A stretch of DNA of 64,000 bases, from the NCBI RefSeq assembly GCF_024199945.1, contig NZ_JANADP010000001.1:8122001-8186000 (forward strand), written 5' to 3'. The position numbers and the translations under genes are program-made. Source of the stretch: Bradyrhizobium sp. CCGUVB4N. GTDB lineage: Bacteria; Pseudomonadota; Alphaproteobacteria; Rhizobiales; Xanthobacteraceae. Shown here piece by piece: positions 28,781 to 37,114 of this stretch (the first letter of the stretch is position 1; every line of letters begins with the position of its first letter). The notes under the pieces were generated by a model. That model had not been told where the DNA came from, searched no databases, and saw nothing but the letters and a program-made list of their open reading frames with translations.

Positions 28781-29746
28781 ATGTCCGCTCCTGTTCATGC
28801 AAAGGTCGTCATCATTGGCTCCGGCCCCGCCGGCTACACCGCGGCGATCTACGCCGCGCGCGCGATGCTCGAGCCGATCCTGATCCAGGGCATGCAGGCC
28901 GGCGGCCAGCTCACCATCACCACGGATGTCGAGAACTATCCCGGCTTCGCCGATGTGATCCAGGGCCCCTGGCTGATGGAACAGATGGAGAAGCAGGCGG
29001 TCCATGTCGGCACCCGGATCGTCACCGACCTGGTGACCAAGCTGGAGACCGGTCAGCGGCCGTTCCGCCTTACCTGCGACTCCGGCGACGTCTATCTCGC
29101 CGAGACCGTGATCCTTGCGACCGGCGCGCAAGCGCGCTGGCTCGGGCTGCCATCCGAGGTGAAATTCCAGGGTGGCGGCGTGTCGGCCTGCGCCACCTGC
29201 GACGGCTTCTTCTACCGCAACAAGGAGGTCGTGGTGGTCGGCGGCGGCAATACCGCGGTCGAGGAGGCGCTCTACCTGACCAACCATGCCTCGCAGGTCA
29301 CCATCGTGCATCGCCGCGATCACTTCCGCGCCGAGCGCATCCTGCAGGAACGCCTGTTCAAGCACCCCAAGATCAAGGTGATCTGGAACTCCGCCGTCGA
29401 CGAGATCTGCGGCACCGAGAACCCGAACAAGGTCACCCATGTGCGCCTGAAGAACGTCAAGACCGGCGCTCTTTCGGACGTGAAGACCGACGGCGTCTTC
29501 ATCGCCATCGGCCACGCACCGGCAACCGAGCTCGTGAAAGACCAGATCAAATTGAAACCGTCGGGCTACGTCGAGGTGGCCCCGAACTCGACCGCGACCT
29601 CCGTGCCTGGCCTCTTCGCCGCCGGCGACGTCGCTGACGAAACCTACCGCCAGGCCGTCACGGCCGCCGGCCTCGGCTGCATGGCAGCCCTCGAGGCCGA
29701 ACGTTTCTTGGCCCTGCGCGCCAGCGAGCGCGCGGCAGCGGAATAA
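28781..29746 (+). CDS. trxB: Thioredoxin reductase
   Basis: A 321-residue low-molecular-weight flavoprotein that reduces thioredoxin with NADPH. FAD motif GSGPAGYTAAIYAAR at residues 13-27, redox pair Cys137-Cys140 in CATCDGFFYRNKEVVVVGGGNTAVEEA, and the C-terminal FAD segment VPGLFAAGDVADETYRQAVTAAGLGCMAALEAERFL. It precedes a LysR gene by five bases, the same order as trxB-lsrB in Sinorhizobium, and both are probably in one transcript. Confidence 0.95.
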   Translation: MSAPVHAKVVIIGSGPAGYTAAIYAARAMLEPILIQGMQAGGQLTITTDVENYPGFADVIQGPWLMEQMEKQAVHVGTRIVTDLVTKLETGQRPFRLTCDSGDVYLAETVILATGAQARWLGLPSEVKFQGGGVSACATCDGFFYRNKEVVVVGGGNTAVEEALYLTNHASQVTIVHRRDHFRAERILQERLFKHPKIKVIWNSAVDEICGTENPNKVTHVRLKNVKTGALSDVKTDGVFIAIGHAPATELVKDQIKLKPSGYVEVAPNSTATSVPGLFAAGDVADETYRQAVTAAGLGCMAALEAERFLALRASERAAAE

Positions 29747-29751
29747 CGATC

Positions 29752-30675
29752 ATGCCTCGAACACGCGACGGATTTACGGATATGGATTGGGACAAGCTGA
29801 AGGTGTTTCACGCGGCGGCGGAAGCGGGCAGCTTCACGCATGCGGGAGAGCAGCTCGGTCTGTCGCAATCGGCGGTCTCACGCCAGGTCTCGGCACTGGA
29901 GCAGGAGCTCTCGGTCTCGCTGTTCCACCGCCACGCCCGCGGCCTGATCCTCACCGAGCAGGGCGACCTGCTGTTCCGCACCGCGCATGACGTGTTCATG
30001 CAACTGCAGGCGGCGCGCGCGAAATTGACCGACAGCCGCGAGCGGCCGAGCGGCGATCTCAAGATCACCACCACGCCCGGCGTCGGCATCAACTGGCTGA
30101 TCCCGAGGCTCGGCGAATTCACCGCGCTCTATCCGGAGATCCGGATCTCGCTGATCGTCACCGACGAGGAGCTGGATCTGTCGATGCGCGAAGCCGACGT
30201 CGCGATCCGCACGCGCAAGCCGACGCAGCCGGATCTCATCCAGCGCAAGCTTTTCGCGATGGGCTTCCACGCCTATTGCTCGCCGGATTACATCAAGCGC
30301 TTCGGCACGCCGCGGACGCTGGAGGAACTCGACTCCCACCGCATCATCACGCTGTCCGACGGCAACTTCGCGCCGCATCTGCAGAACCGCAACTGGCTGA
30401 TCGAAGCCGGCCGCAACGGCTCCGGTCCGCGCGAAGCCTATTTCAAGGTCAACAACATCCTTGGCCTCGTGCGCGCCTGTCAGCAGGGCCTCGGTATCGC
30501 AGCGCTGCCGGACTACCTGATCGAAGAACAGAGCCGCCTCGTACAACTGTTCGGCGAATCTGATTCGATTCAGCTCGATACGTATTTCGTCTATCCGGAA
30601 GAGCTGAAGACGGTCGCGCGCGTGCAGGTGTTCCGCGACTTCGTGGTGAGCAAGGCGCAGCGCTGGCCGTCCTGA
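29752..30675 (+). CDS. lsrB: LysR-type regulator, LsrB/VtlR-like
   Basis: A 307-residue LysR protein. DNA-binding helix region MDWDKLKVFHAAAEAGSFTHAGEQLGLSQSAVSRQVSALEQELSVSLFHRHARGL, then the substrate-binding domain. The start is 29752, though 29782 (MDWDKL) is equally close to the family's usual start. By sequence and by position (directly after trxB, followed by small RNA candidates) it matches S. meliloti LsrB and Brucella VtlR, which act in envelope and oxidative-stress control and regulate AbcR small RNAs. That functional link here is inference. Confidence 0.85.
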   Translation: MPRTRDGFTDMDWDKLKVFHAAAEAGSFTHAGEQLGLSQSAVSRQVSALEQELSVSLFHRHARGLILTEQGDLLFRTAHDVFMQLQAARAKLTDSRERPSGDLKITTTPGVGINWLIPRLGEFTALYPEIRISLIVTDEELDLSMREADVAIRTRKPTQPDLIQRKLFAMGFHAYCSPDYIKRFGTPRTLEELDSHRIITLSDGNFAPHLQNRNWLIEAGRNGSGPREAYFKVNNILGLVRACQQGLGIAALPDYLIEEQSRLVQLFGESDSIQLDTYFVYPEELKTVARVQVFRDFVVSKAQRWPS

Positions 30676-30742
30676 TTTCCGCATGACTGACATGCGGCCT
30701 CGGCTGTTGCTGCATGCCGCTCGTCAAGCCCATACTGCTTGC

Positions 30743-30877
30743 ACGCTGAGCCTTCGCGTTGCGCATTTGTCCCCCTCCTCCAGTGGCGCGGGAGTTCAGT
30801 AATCCCTCTTGGAAGGTGATTGTGTCGGCCTCACGTGGCCAATACCTAAGCCGGGCCTTCGGGTCCGGCTTTTTTTC
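30743..30877 (+). ncRNA. Candidate AbcR-type small RNA, first copy
   Basis: The gap downstream of lsrB ends in a strong terminator (AGCCGGGCC-TTCG-GGTCCGGCT then T7, 30849-30877). A possible promoter TTGCTG (30707-30712) and CATACT (30731-30736) puts the start near 30743. The transcript contains an unpaired pyrimidine run CCCCCTCCTCC near 30770, suitable for pairing with Shine-Dalgarno sequences, as in AbcR RNAs. In other rhizobia AbcR genes sit next to lsrB. Identity and exact 5' end are inferred. Confidence 0.5.
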
Positions 30878-30943
30878 TGCCCAATCCGGGTTTCGCCTTC
30901 CGCGTGTATTGACAGTTTTGGGTATCCCCCGCATCATTTCCAA

Positions 30944-31077
30944 ATGATCACGAAGTCGTGCGCAATCGTCTCGAAAAAAGGCCCCCACCCGGGGACCTCG
31001 GATTTTTGCGCGCGCTAATCACCGCTTCGTCATCGCAAGCAAATCCCGAAAACCCCGCCGCCTGGACGGGGTTTTTT
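30944..31077 (+). ncRNA. Candidate second small RNA or DapA-homologue leader
   Basis: TTGACA (30909-30914) and CATCAT (30932-30937) form a fair promoter, giving a start near 30944. Terminator-like AAAACCCCG (31049-31057) with CGGGGTTTT (31067-31075) and more T ends it. An internal hairpin AGGCCCCC/GGGGACCT around 30980 lies in the middle. This could be the second AbcR of a tandem pair, or the 5' leader of the following gene, whose ribosome site begins 34 bases later. Confidence 0.35.
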
Positions 31078-31121
31078 CATGTGCCCTCCGTCTCAGGTTT
31101 TTCCCGAGAAGGAGAATGAAC

Positions 31122-32093
31122 ATGACTGATGTGCGAACTCATATGCACGGGCTCTGGCTGCCACTGGTGACGCCGTTTCGGAACAGTCGCCTCGACGAGA
31201 CGTCGCTGCGACGGCTGACGCGGCACTACTGCACCCAAGCCATCGACGGCTTCATCCTGGGCGCGACCTCGGGCGAAGGCATGACGCTGCGCGAGGCCGA
31301 GCTCGAACGCCTCGTCGCCATCGTCCGCGACGAGATGGCGGCCGGCCGACGGACGTTGCCGATCGGTCTTGGCCTGTCGGGCGCGGACACCTCGCGGATG
31401 AAGGAGCGGCTGGATGAGACCGCGGACTGGCCGATCGACTTCTATCTGATCGCGAGCCCCTATTATGTGCGGCCGTCGCAGCGCGGCATCCTCGCGCATT
31501 TCGAGACGCTGGCCGATCACGCCGCCTGGCCGCTCGCGCTCTACAACATTCCCTATCGCTGTGCCGTCGGCATCACCAACCAGTCCCTGCTGCGGCTCGC
31601 CGAACATCCCAACATCATCGGGCTGAAGGATTGCGGCGCGAGCCGTGAGCAATCGATCGCATTGCTGCGCGACAGACCGAAGGGCTTTCGCGTGCTGACC
31701 GGCGAGGACGCGAACTATTTCGAAGCGCTCGGCGACGGCGCCGATGGCGGGATTCTGCTGTCGGCCCATCTCGAGACGGCAACCTTCGCTGCCGTCCATG
31801 CCGAGCTGAAGCGCGGCAACAAGGATGCGGCGCTGTCGCGCTGGCAGGAAGTCGCGGACCTGACGCGGCTGCTCTTCACCGAGCCGAGCCCGGCGCCGGC
31901 GAAGTACTGGCTGTGGCGGACAGGCCTGATCGACAGCCCCGAGGTGCGGCTGCCGATGGTGGAGGTGAGCAGCGAGCTCGCCGCCACGATCGATCGCGAG
32001 ATCGAGCGGAGGTCGGAAAAATCGGTCTACGAAGAACCGTTGGTGGCACGACGCCCCGACAGCCATATGGCAGCACCTTTCATCCAGACCTGA
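31122..32093 (+). CDS. DapA-family (dihydrodipicolinate synthase/N-acetylneuraminate lyase) protein
   Basis: A 323-residue TIM-barrel aldolase. Schiff-base Lys169 in NIIGLKDCGAS and the partner Tyr141/Arg146 in YNIPYRCAVG have the same spacing as Tyr133/Arg138/Lys161 of E. coli DapA, and GATSGEGMTL matches the pyruvate-binding loop. The ATG at 31122 is used because AAGGAGA is seven bases upstream; that at 31116 is too close. The C terminus carries an extra 30-residue extension. It may be the lysine-pathway enzyme or a paralogue for another keto acid. Confidence 0.85.
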   Translation: MTDVRTHMHGLWLPLVTPFRNSRLDETSLRRLTRHYCTQAIDGFILGATSGEGMTLREAELERLVAIVRDEMAAGRRTLPIGLGLSGADTSRMKERLDETADWPIDFYLIASPYYVRPSQRGILAHFETLADHAAWPLALYNIPYRCAVGITNQSLLRLAEHPNIIGLKDCGASREQSIALLRDRPKGFRVLTGEDANYFEALGDGADGGILLSAHLETATFAAVHAELKRGNKDAALSRWQEVADLTRLLFTEPSPAPAKYWLWRTGLIDSPEVRLPMVEVSSELAATIDREIERRSEKSVYEEPLVARRPDSHMAAPFIQT

Positions 32094-32118
32094 GCATCGA
32101 CGGGTCGTGACACATCCG

Positions 32119-32223
32119 ATGTCCGCCTGGTTGCGCCGCGATATCGGGCTGAGCGAGGACATCGCGACATCGGCTTGGGACCGCGTCGACGAGATCAGGC
32201 GCAGGCATAGTGGGTGGTGGTAG
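32119..32223 (+). CDS. Possible 34-residue protein
   Basis: A short frame, MSAWLRRDIGLSEDIATSAWDRVDEIRRRHSGWW, starts 25 bases after the DapA homologue. It is amphipathic with a basic middle. No ribosome site is obvious. It could be a real small protein or chance. Confidence 0.3.
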   Translation: MSAWLRRDIGLSEDIATSAWDRVDEIRRRHSGWW

Positions 32224-32231
32224 CCCCTCAC

Positions 32232-32267
32232 CACGCGCTCTCTCCGTGAGGACGGGGAGAGCGCGTG
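32232..32267 (+). terminator. Inverted repeat, probable terminator region
   Basis: CACGCGCTCTC (32232-32242) and GAGAGCGCGTG (32257-32267) form an eleven-pair stem. It has no T-run, so it may be a dispersed repeat rather than an intrinsic terminator. Confidence 0.4.
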
Positions 32268-32392
32268 AGAGAGCATCGCTTGGTTAACCGGGCGCGAACT
32301 TGGTTCGCACCTGCCGCATGGCGCATCCACGCCTCGTTTACGTAATCGCGCCTATCGTTTCGCTTCCACGTCCATCAAGAGGGGGAATGACC

Positions 32393-32542
32393 ATGGGACA
32401 ACGCGTTCGCCCGACTGCGGCGGAAGACTTCGCGCCTGCCGATCTTTTGCAGGGAATCCTGGTGGTATCGTCGTTCGGTTTCTGGGCGGTGATGCTCGGC
32501 CTGATGCCGGTGCTGCTGTTTCGGGTCTGGCTCGCAGGATGA
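32393..32542 (+). CDS. Small single-pass membrane protein
   Basis: A 49-residue protein, MGQRVRPTAAEDFAPADLL followed by one hydrophobic helix (GILVVSSFGFWAVMLGLMPVLLF). AGAGGGGGA lies seven bases before the ATG. It resembles the next small gene in length and in an acidic residue pair before the helix. Function unknown. Confidence 0.5.
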   Translation: MGQRVRPTAAEDFAPADLLQGILVVSSFGFWAVMLGLMPVLLFRVWLAG

Positions 32543-32670
32543 CGAAGCCTGCTTGCATGGTTAACCCGTGGATCGCGATTGCGTTTAAATGCGAGCGGGC
32601 CCGCAAGCCGGAATCTTAAAACATCCAGCCTATCGTCGTCCCCATAAGCGAAGAAATCGCGGGGGCGATC

Positions 32671-32817
32671 TTGAACAATCAGAATGATGCGGCGTCGCAT
32701 TACGACGCCGGACAGCAAGGCTTTTCCACCGAAGACATCATCTGGGCCGTCGGCATCTGGTCGGTGATCCTGACGCTGTCGCCGGTCATCGTGTTTTACA
32801 TGTTGATGGTGGCCTAA
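32671..32817 (+). CDS. Small single-pass membrane protein, TTG start
   Basis: A 48-residue frame from a TTG with GGGGG five bases upstream. The second half is one membrane helix (IIWAVGIWSVILTLSPVIVFYMLM) preceded by STED. It seems to be a paralogue of the gene at 32393. No partner genes adjoin it and no function is recognised. Confidence 0.4.
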   Translation: MNNQNDAASHYDAGQQGFSTEDIIWAVGIWSVILTLSPVIVFYMLMVA

Positions 32818-32839
32818 CCTTCATCCTCACTTTCTTTTT

Positions 32840-32888
32840 GAGCACGATCTTATCGGAAAACCGCTTCACACTTTTCCGGATCGTGCTC
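32840..32888. repeat. Palindromic dispersed repeat
   Basis: GAGCACGATC (32840-32849) with inverted GATCGTGCTC (32879-32888), and inside CGGAAAA/TTTTCCG. This palindrome type is frequent between genes of Rhodopseudomonas and Bradyrhizobium. Confidence 0.6.
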
Positions 32889-32901
32889 GCCCTAAAACGC
32901 A

Positions 32902-32925
32902 AAACGCGCGGACTTCCGCGCGTTT
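32902..32925 (-). terminator. Terminator of the ParA gene
   Basis: AAACGCGCGG (32902-32911), loop ACTT, CCGCGCGTTT (32916-32925). Read on the minus strand the stem is followed by TTGCGTTTT. It lies 26 bases after the ParA stop. Confidence 0.7.
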
Positions 32926-32950
32926 GTCGTCCGGGGAATGATTGATGAAA

Positions 32951-33628
32951 TTATGCCGCCTGCTTGTGCATTGCGCCGGACGCCGACGCCGTGCCGCGAA
33001 TAGCTTTCACTGAACGCTCGATCGCCGCCCACAGCCTTGCAATTTCCTGAGCAGCACGGCTCTCGGCCTGATACTCACGCGCGCCTTCGCCGTGGCTGAG
33101 TGCCATCAACAAATCCGAACGATTGGTGATCTGACCGCCCCACACCGGAGCGCGGAATTTGGCCAGCGCCTCGCGGGCGATGGTGACGATCGGGCTTTCG
33201 GACTCGTCGCGACGCGCGGGAGCACCATTGAGCACGACCGCGTAGGGCTTGCGCGCCGCGCGGCACATCTGGATGGTTTCCTGCACCGCGTTGACGTCGA
33301 ACACGCCGGGCCGTGCCGGGATGACCACCATCGTCGCGTTCTTGATCGCGTCGTCGACCACGGCCGAGAGATTCGGCGGCGTGTCGATCAACACCCATTC
33401 GTAGCCGTCGCGCTTGGCAGCGGAGACGATGCCGCTGACCGAGTTTACCGCCGGCTTGATCGGCGGCTCGTTGGTGCCACGCAGCTTGTGCCACAGCGTG
33501 AGCGAGCCTTGCGGATCCGCGTCCACAAGCATCACCTGCTTGCTCGCCTTGATCTGCGCAGCGAGATGTGCAGCCAGGGTACTCTTGCCCGAGCCGCCTT
33601 TACGCGATGCAAAAACAATAACGTTCAT
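32951..33628 (-). CDS. Orphan ParA/MinD-type ATPase
   Basis: About 225 residues from MNVIVFASRKGGSGKSTLAAHLAAQIK. The deviant Walker A KGGSGKST, the switch DADPQGSLTLWH and the Walker B DTPPNL are typical of ParA. GGAGG lies nine bases before the ATG at 33628. No parB or centromere-like gene is beside it, so it is more likely to position a protein cargo or to be regulated on its own than to partition DNA. A palindrome upstream (33666-33683) is a possible operator. Confidence 0.85.
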   Translation of the reverse strand: MNVIVFASRKGGSGKSTLAAHLAAQIKASKQVMLVDADPQGSLTLWHKLRGTNEPPIKPAVNSVSGIVSAAKRDGYEWVLIDTPPNLSAVVDDAIKNATMVVIPARPGVFDVNAVQETIQMCRAARKPYAVVLNGAPARRDESESPIVTIAREALAKFRAPVWGGQITNRSDLLMALSHGEGAREYQAESRAAQEIARLWAAIERSVKAIRGTASASGAMHKQAA

Positions 33629-33665
33629 ACCTCTGGCCTCCAGATTGACCCCAGGTCGCGAAAAT

Positions 33666-33683
33666 GAATCACCGCGCTGATTC
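33666..33683. promoter_or_regulatory. Palindrome upstream of the orphan ParA gene
   Basis: GAATCACCGCGCTGATTC is an inverted repeat with 6-base arms, 38 bases upstream of the start. It could be an autoregulatory site of ParA or a regulator site; the remaining gap to 34026 shows no gene. Confidence 0.4.
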
Positions 33684-34026
33684 GTGAAAGAAAAATTTAT
33701 CGGCAGTTGCGTCGGAGTCACGAAATAACAAGACGTGTTGGCTTTGAGTCACACTGCCGCGAGCGACGACAGACACGAACCGTCATGAATCGCTGTTCGC
33801 ACGGCCGATCGTGTGTTTTCCGGGCCTATTCAAGGGGAAGAGCGCCATACAACCTCGCCGCGCAAATCCTCACGCGACCTTCGCCATCGCGCGGGCTCGC
33901 AATCGCTGCAGGCGAGCGCGCCGGCGGCGCGAACAAAACGAGTCCGGGGGCTGTCGTGAAGCTGATGCGCCTTGAGGCGTTTTGACGCGCGGGGTGTCGC
34001 GGGTGTCGTGAAGGGGGTGCGGGCGC

Positions 34027-34365
34027 CTAGCCGTCGTCGGTCTTTTTCTTCTTCTTCGGCTTGGTCTTCTTCGCCACGACGGGCTTGATGTTGGTCGGCT
34101 GACCGGCGCGGACCTCGCCCGGCTCCGGCCCCTGGCGGAAGAACGCCCGGCACTGCGGCGACAGCTGCGACTTCTTCCGGATCATGCAGGCGGTGATGGC
34201 GTCGACGTTCGGCACGAACTCGCCGCACAGGTTCATCGCATCCGGCGTGCAGGCCTGCTGCTGCTCCTGCGTGTAGGCGAAGCCAGTGCCCGGCTGGACC
34301 AGAACGGCGAGCGCCAACGAGAGGCCCGCGAGAGCCAAGGATGTCTTCAAGCGAAACGCCGGCAT
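34027..34365 (-). CDS. Exported cysteine-containing protein of unknown function
   Basis: A 112-residue protein with signal peptide (MPAFRLKTSLALAGLSLALAVLV), a core with four Cys (ACTPDAMNLCGEF, ITACMIRKKSQLSPQCRAFF) and a lysine-rich tail KKTKPKKKKKTDDG. GGGGGG precedes the ATG. The core is a small conserved exported domain of rhizobia. Function unknown; the tail may bind polyanions. Confidence 0.65.
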   Translation of the reverse strand: MPAFRLKTSLALAGLSLALAVLVQPGTGFAYTQEQQQACTPDAMNLCGEFVPNVDAITACMIRKKSQLSPQCRAFFRQGPEPGEVRAGQPTNIKPVVAKKTKPKKKKKTDDG

Positions 34366-34522
34366 CGATCCCCCCAAATGTCGAGCAAGTGTCGAGTCAG
34401 GGCGGGAGTGTGGGTGAACGGGCGTTGATTGGCAACGAGGGCTGCGGCGAATACGGGCGGCTGTGCGCTCCCGGCAACAGGGAAGAAGTCGAACCAGATC
34501 GAGCGGGCGCTTGCAGCCATCC

Positions 34523-34624
34523 TTCGAGACGCCCGCCTGCGGCGGGCCCTCAGGATGAGGTCTGGTTTTGCGGCGCGACGTCAGACCCTCATGGTGAGGA
34601 GCCCGCCAAGGCGGGCGTCTCGAA
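34523..34624. repeat. Palindromic dispersed repeat upstream of the AEC gene
   Basis: TTCGAGACGCCCGCC (34523-34537) is repeated inverted at 34610-34624, with nested inner pairs GGTCTG/CAGACC. The gap 34366-34860 holds only this repeat; no gene is seen. Confidence 0.6.
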
Positions 34625-34860
34625 CCATGGAGGCCAGGCTCGCTCGGCGCCCTGCCGCCATATGCGACAGCCCTGCCCGGCCAAACCTCGAAAACAACCC
34701 CATGCACAGTAGCCGGGGTTCTCGGCCGCCTCACGAATACCCGGCACTTTGCGGATTTTGCGAATTTCCTTTGACACGTCGGGCAAAACACCGGCATGAT
34801 GGCAGGATCGAGAGCTGCGTGGGGTGGTGGGCCTGATCTCCCCGTGAGGGGGAGGACCGC

Positions 34861-35799
34861 ATGGCCACCGTGTTGATCGTCGCACCGGTGTTTGCGCTGA
34901 TCGCGGCCGGCTATGCGTCGGTGCTGTTTCGCTTCGTCTCCGAGGGCGCGCACAAGGGCATCTCCGAATTCGCCTTCAGCATCGCGATCCCCGCGCTGTT
35001 GTTTCGCACCATCGTCGTCTCGGAATTCCCCGATGTCAGCCCGTGGCGGATGTGGGGCGCCTATTACGGCGCGCTGGCGCTGACCTGGATCGCGGCGCTG
35101 GTGATCTCGGCGCTGTTGCGCGAACGGCGCGAGGACCGCGAGGACGGCGTCGTGTTCGCGATCGGCTCGGTCTACGGCAACATCGTGATGCTCGGCATTC
35201 CCTTGGTGCTCTCGGCGCTCGGCAACGAGGGCGCCGGCCCGATGTCGCTGATCCTGTCGGTGAACACGCCGCTGCTCTGGCTCTGCGGCATCCTGCAGAT
35301 GGAGCTCGTCAGCCAAAAGCGCGCCGGCTCGCCGCTCGCGGTGATCCGCCCCGTGCTCGCCGATCTCGCGCGCAACCCGCTGATGCTGGGCATCGGTTTT
35401 GGCGTGGTCTGGCGTTTTACCGGCCTCGGCCTCAACCCCGTCGTCGACAAGACGATCGAGCTGCTCGCGCAGGCGGGATCGCCGGCCGCCCTGATCGCGC
35501 TCGGCATCACGCTGTTTCGCTTCGAGGTGAAGGGCGAGATGCTGAGCGTCGTCGTGATGAGCGCGCTGAAACTGCTGGCGATGCCGGCGATCGCGTTCGC
35601 GCTCGCAAAACTGTTGAACCTGCCGCCGATCGTGACCGGCGTCGTCGTGCTGTTCGCGGCGATGCCGACCGGCGCCAACGCCTACATCTTCGCGGTGCAG
35701 TATCAGCGGCTGGTGAACCCGGTGTCGGGCGCGGTGGCGCTGGGGACGCTGCTGGGGGCGCTGACGTTGCCGGTGGTGGTGCTGCTGGTGGCGCGCTGA
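34861..35799 (+). CDS. AEC (auxin efflux carrier) family transporter
   Basis: A 312-residue carrier with about ten helices, including FVSEGAHKGISEFAFSIAIPALLFRTIV, the paired NP motif FARNPLMLGIGFG (as LARNPLML) and PTGANAYIFAVQY. GGGGGAGGAC lies seven bases before the ATG. AEC carriers move organic anions such as malonate or malate. Substrate unknown. A 41-base copy of its 3' end occurs further on (37115-37155). Confidence 0.85.
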   Translation: MATVLIVAPVFALIAAGYASVLFRFVSEGAHKGISEFAFSIAIPALLFRTIVVSEFPDVSPWRMWGAYYGALALTWIAALVISALLRERREDREDGVVFAIGSVYGNIVMLGIPLVLSALGNEGAGPMSLILSVNTPLLWLCGILQMELVSQKRAGSPLAVIRPVLADLARNPLMLGIGFGVVWRFTGLGLNPVVDKTIELLAQAGSPAALIALGITLFRFEVKGEMLSVVVMSALKLLAMPAIAFALAKLLNLPPIVTGVVVLFAAMPTGANAYIFAVQYQRLVNPVSGAVALGTLLGALTLPVVVLLVAR

Positions 35800-35825
35800 G
35801 CCCCTGCCGTCATGCGCCCGAGAGG

Positions 35826-36059
35826 TTAGCCGCCCCAGTGCATGGCTTGGTAGATATCGGTGTATCCGCCCGAGTATGGGGATCCACCCGAGTACGGGGC
35901 CGAGTAGGGCACATAGCCAAAGCTCTCAGCCGCACGCGGCGTGAGTTGGGGTGCGAAGGTTTGTGTGGCCGGCGCGGCATGTCGCCTATGATGTGCCGTC
36001 CCGGCACTGGCGGAGACAGTCAGGGCGACAAGGATGCCCAAGGCCAAGATCGCACGCAT
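35826..36059 (-). CDS. Small exported protein rich in Tyr, Gly, Ser and Pro
   Basis: A 77-residue protein with signal peptide (MRAILALGILVALTVSASAGT), a His/Arg/Ala linker and a tail with YSAPYSGGSPYSGGY repeats. AGGAG lies eight bases before the ATG at 36059. It resembles many small exported rhizobial proteins of unknown role. Confidence 0.6.
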   Translation of the reverse strand: MRAILALGILVALTVSASAGTAHHRRHAAPATQTFAPQLTPRAAESFGYVPYSAPYSGGSPYSGGYTDIYQAMHWGG

Positions 36060-36277
36060 CGCAATTGCTCCTGTTGAGGCGAGGTGTCGACGTTGACGTG
36101 GGCTTCGGCCCTTGCCGCACCAGTCCGCCACCCCTTCACGATTGCTCACATCCCCGGCATCAAAGTGCCGGCAGAACTCGCATCACGACGACCTGGCGGG
36201 GTTACGGTGACGTTGCCGACGGTGGCGATGGTGGTGGCGGGGATGAGGTAGCGGGCGCCTGGCGATGGACGAAACCG

Positions 36278-36952
36278 CTATTCGACACGCGGGCCCGCGC
36301 GCCAGGCCATCTCCCAGAAGTCGGCCTCGAGCCGGGTGGCTTCCTTGAAGATCGCAATCAGCTCGGCTTCGCGGGCCGGCGTGGCGTAGAGATCGGCGAG
36401 ATGATCCAGGTGCGCCCGCGCTTTGGCGGCAACCTCCTGGTACGGCGCGCCGGCGTACTCGGCGATCCAGACGCGGTAGGCGTTCGTCGCAGCGCCTGCA
36501 TCGGGCAGCGCGGCGAGCCGCGTTGCGATCTCCGCGTACCCGATCACGCAAGGCGCAAGCGCCACCTTGAGTGCCAGCAGATCGCCGCGCATTCCCGCGT
36601 CGAGCACGTAGCGCGTATAGGCCAGCATCTCGGCCGCCGGAGGAGCCTGTTCGAGGTCGGCCGGGGATAGACCCCAATCGGCACAGAGCTTCACATGCAG
36701 GTTCATCTCGACGTCGAGGATGGCCGACAGGCCGGCCGCTGCTTCCCGCATGTCGGCAAGTCTGGGCGACTTGTAGACCGCGAGCGCGTAGGCGCGCGCA
36801 AACTCGATCAGGAACAGGTAGTCCTGGACGAGGTAATGACGAAACGCCGCTTCAGGGAGCGAGCCGTCCGCCAATCCGTTCGTGAAGGGATGCTCGGTGT
36901 AAGCCCGCCACTCAACGGATGCTGCTGTCTTGAGACGCTCGAAGAAACTCAC
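36278..36952 (-). CDS. tenA: TenA-family thiaminase/aminopyrimidine aminohydrolase
   Basis: A 224-residue all-helical protein with the active-site Cys135 in ALAPCVIGYAEIA, the conserved EH..F (TEHPFTNGLADGSLPEAAFRHYLVQDY) and YKSPRLADM region. TenA recycles degraded thiamine pyrimidines to HMP or cleaves thiamine. A GTG at 36952 starts it. No thiamine-pyrophosphate riboswitch (CTGAGA motif) was found upstream and no other thi genes adjoin it. Confidence 0.85.
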   Translation of the reverse strand: MSFFERLKTAASVEWRAYTEHPFTNGLADGSLPEAAFRHYLVQDYLFLIEFARAYALAVYKSPRLADMREAAAGLSAILDVEMNLHVKLCADWGLSPADLEQAPPAAEMLAYTRYVLDAGMRGDLLALKVALAPCVIGYAEIATRLAALPDAGAATNAYRVWIAEYAGAPYQEVAAKARAHLDHLADLYATPAREAELIAIFKEATRLEADFWEMAWRAGPRVE

Positions 36953-37030
36953 GATCTTTCCCGCCTGGCTTGCTTGTCCATGAACGTGCTGGGCTCGCTA
37001 CCGATATCGCATTGCGAACCGGGGAGCTAT

Positions 37031-37112
37031 GGTGACAGGGCACGAAATTGGCTTTGGGCAGCGTTGCGGATAGGGGTCTGCCCGCGTCGGGAGTTTGGTG
37101 CACTGTTACCGT
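37031..37112. repeat. MITE-like imperfect palindrome, first copy
   Basis: About 82 bases whose ends are imperfect inverted repeats (GGTGACAGGGCACGAAATT against GAGTTTGGTGCACTGTTACC read inverted) and whose centre is GCTTTGGGCAGCGTTGCGGATA. A related copy lies at 37715-37799; the two flank an NTF2-like gene. Confidence 0.5.
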
Positions 37113-37114
37113 AA

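Noticed and set aside
30676..30880. Possible 6S RNA gene in the gap after lsrB
   Set aside because: The long rod with a central bubble was not found and the context is not that of known alphaproteobacterial 6S genes; the AbcR position fits better.
36953..37030. Possible thiamine-pyrophosphate riboswitch before tenA
   Set aside because: No CTGAGA or ACCTGA motifs and no room for the fold between the start and the palindromic element.
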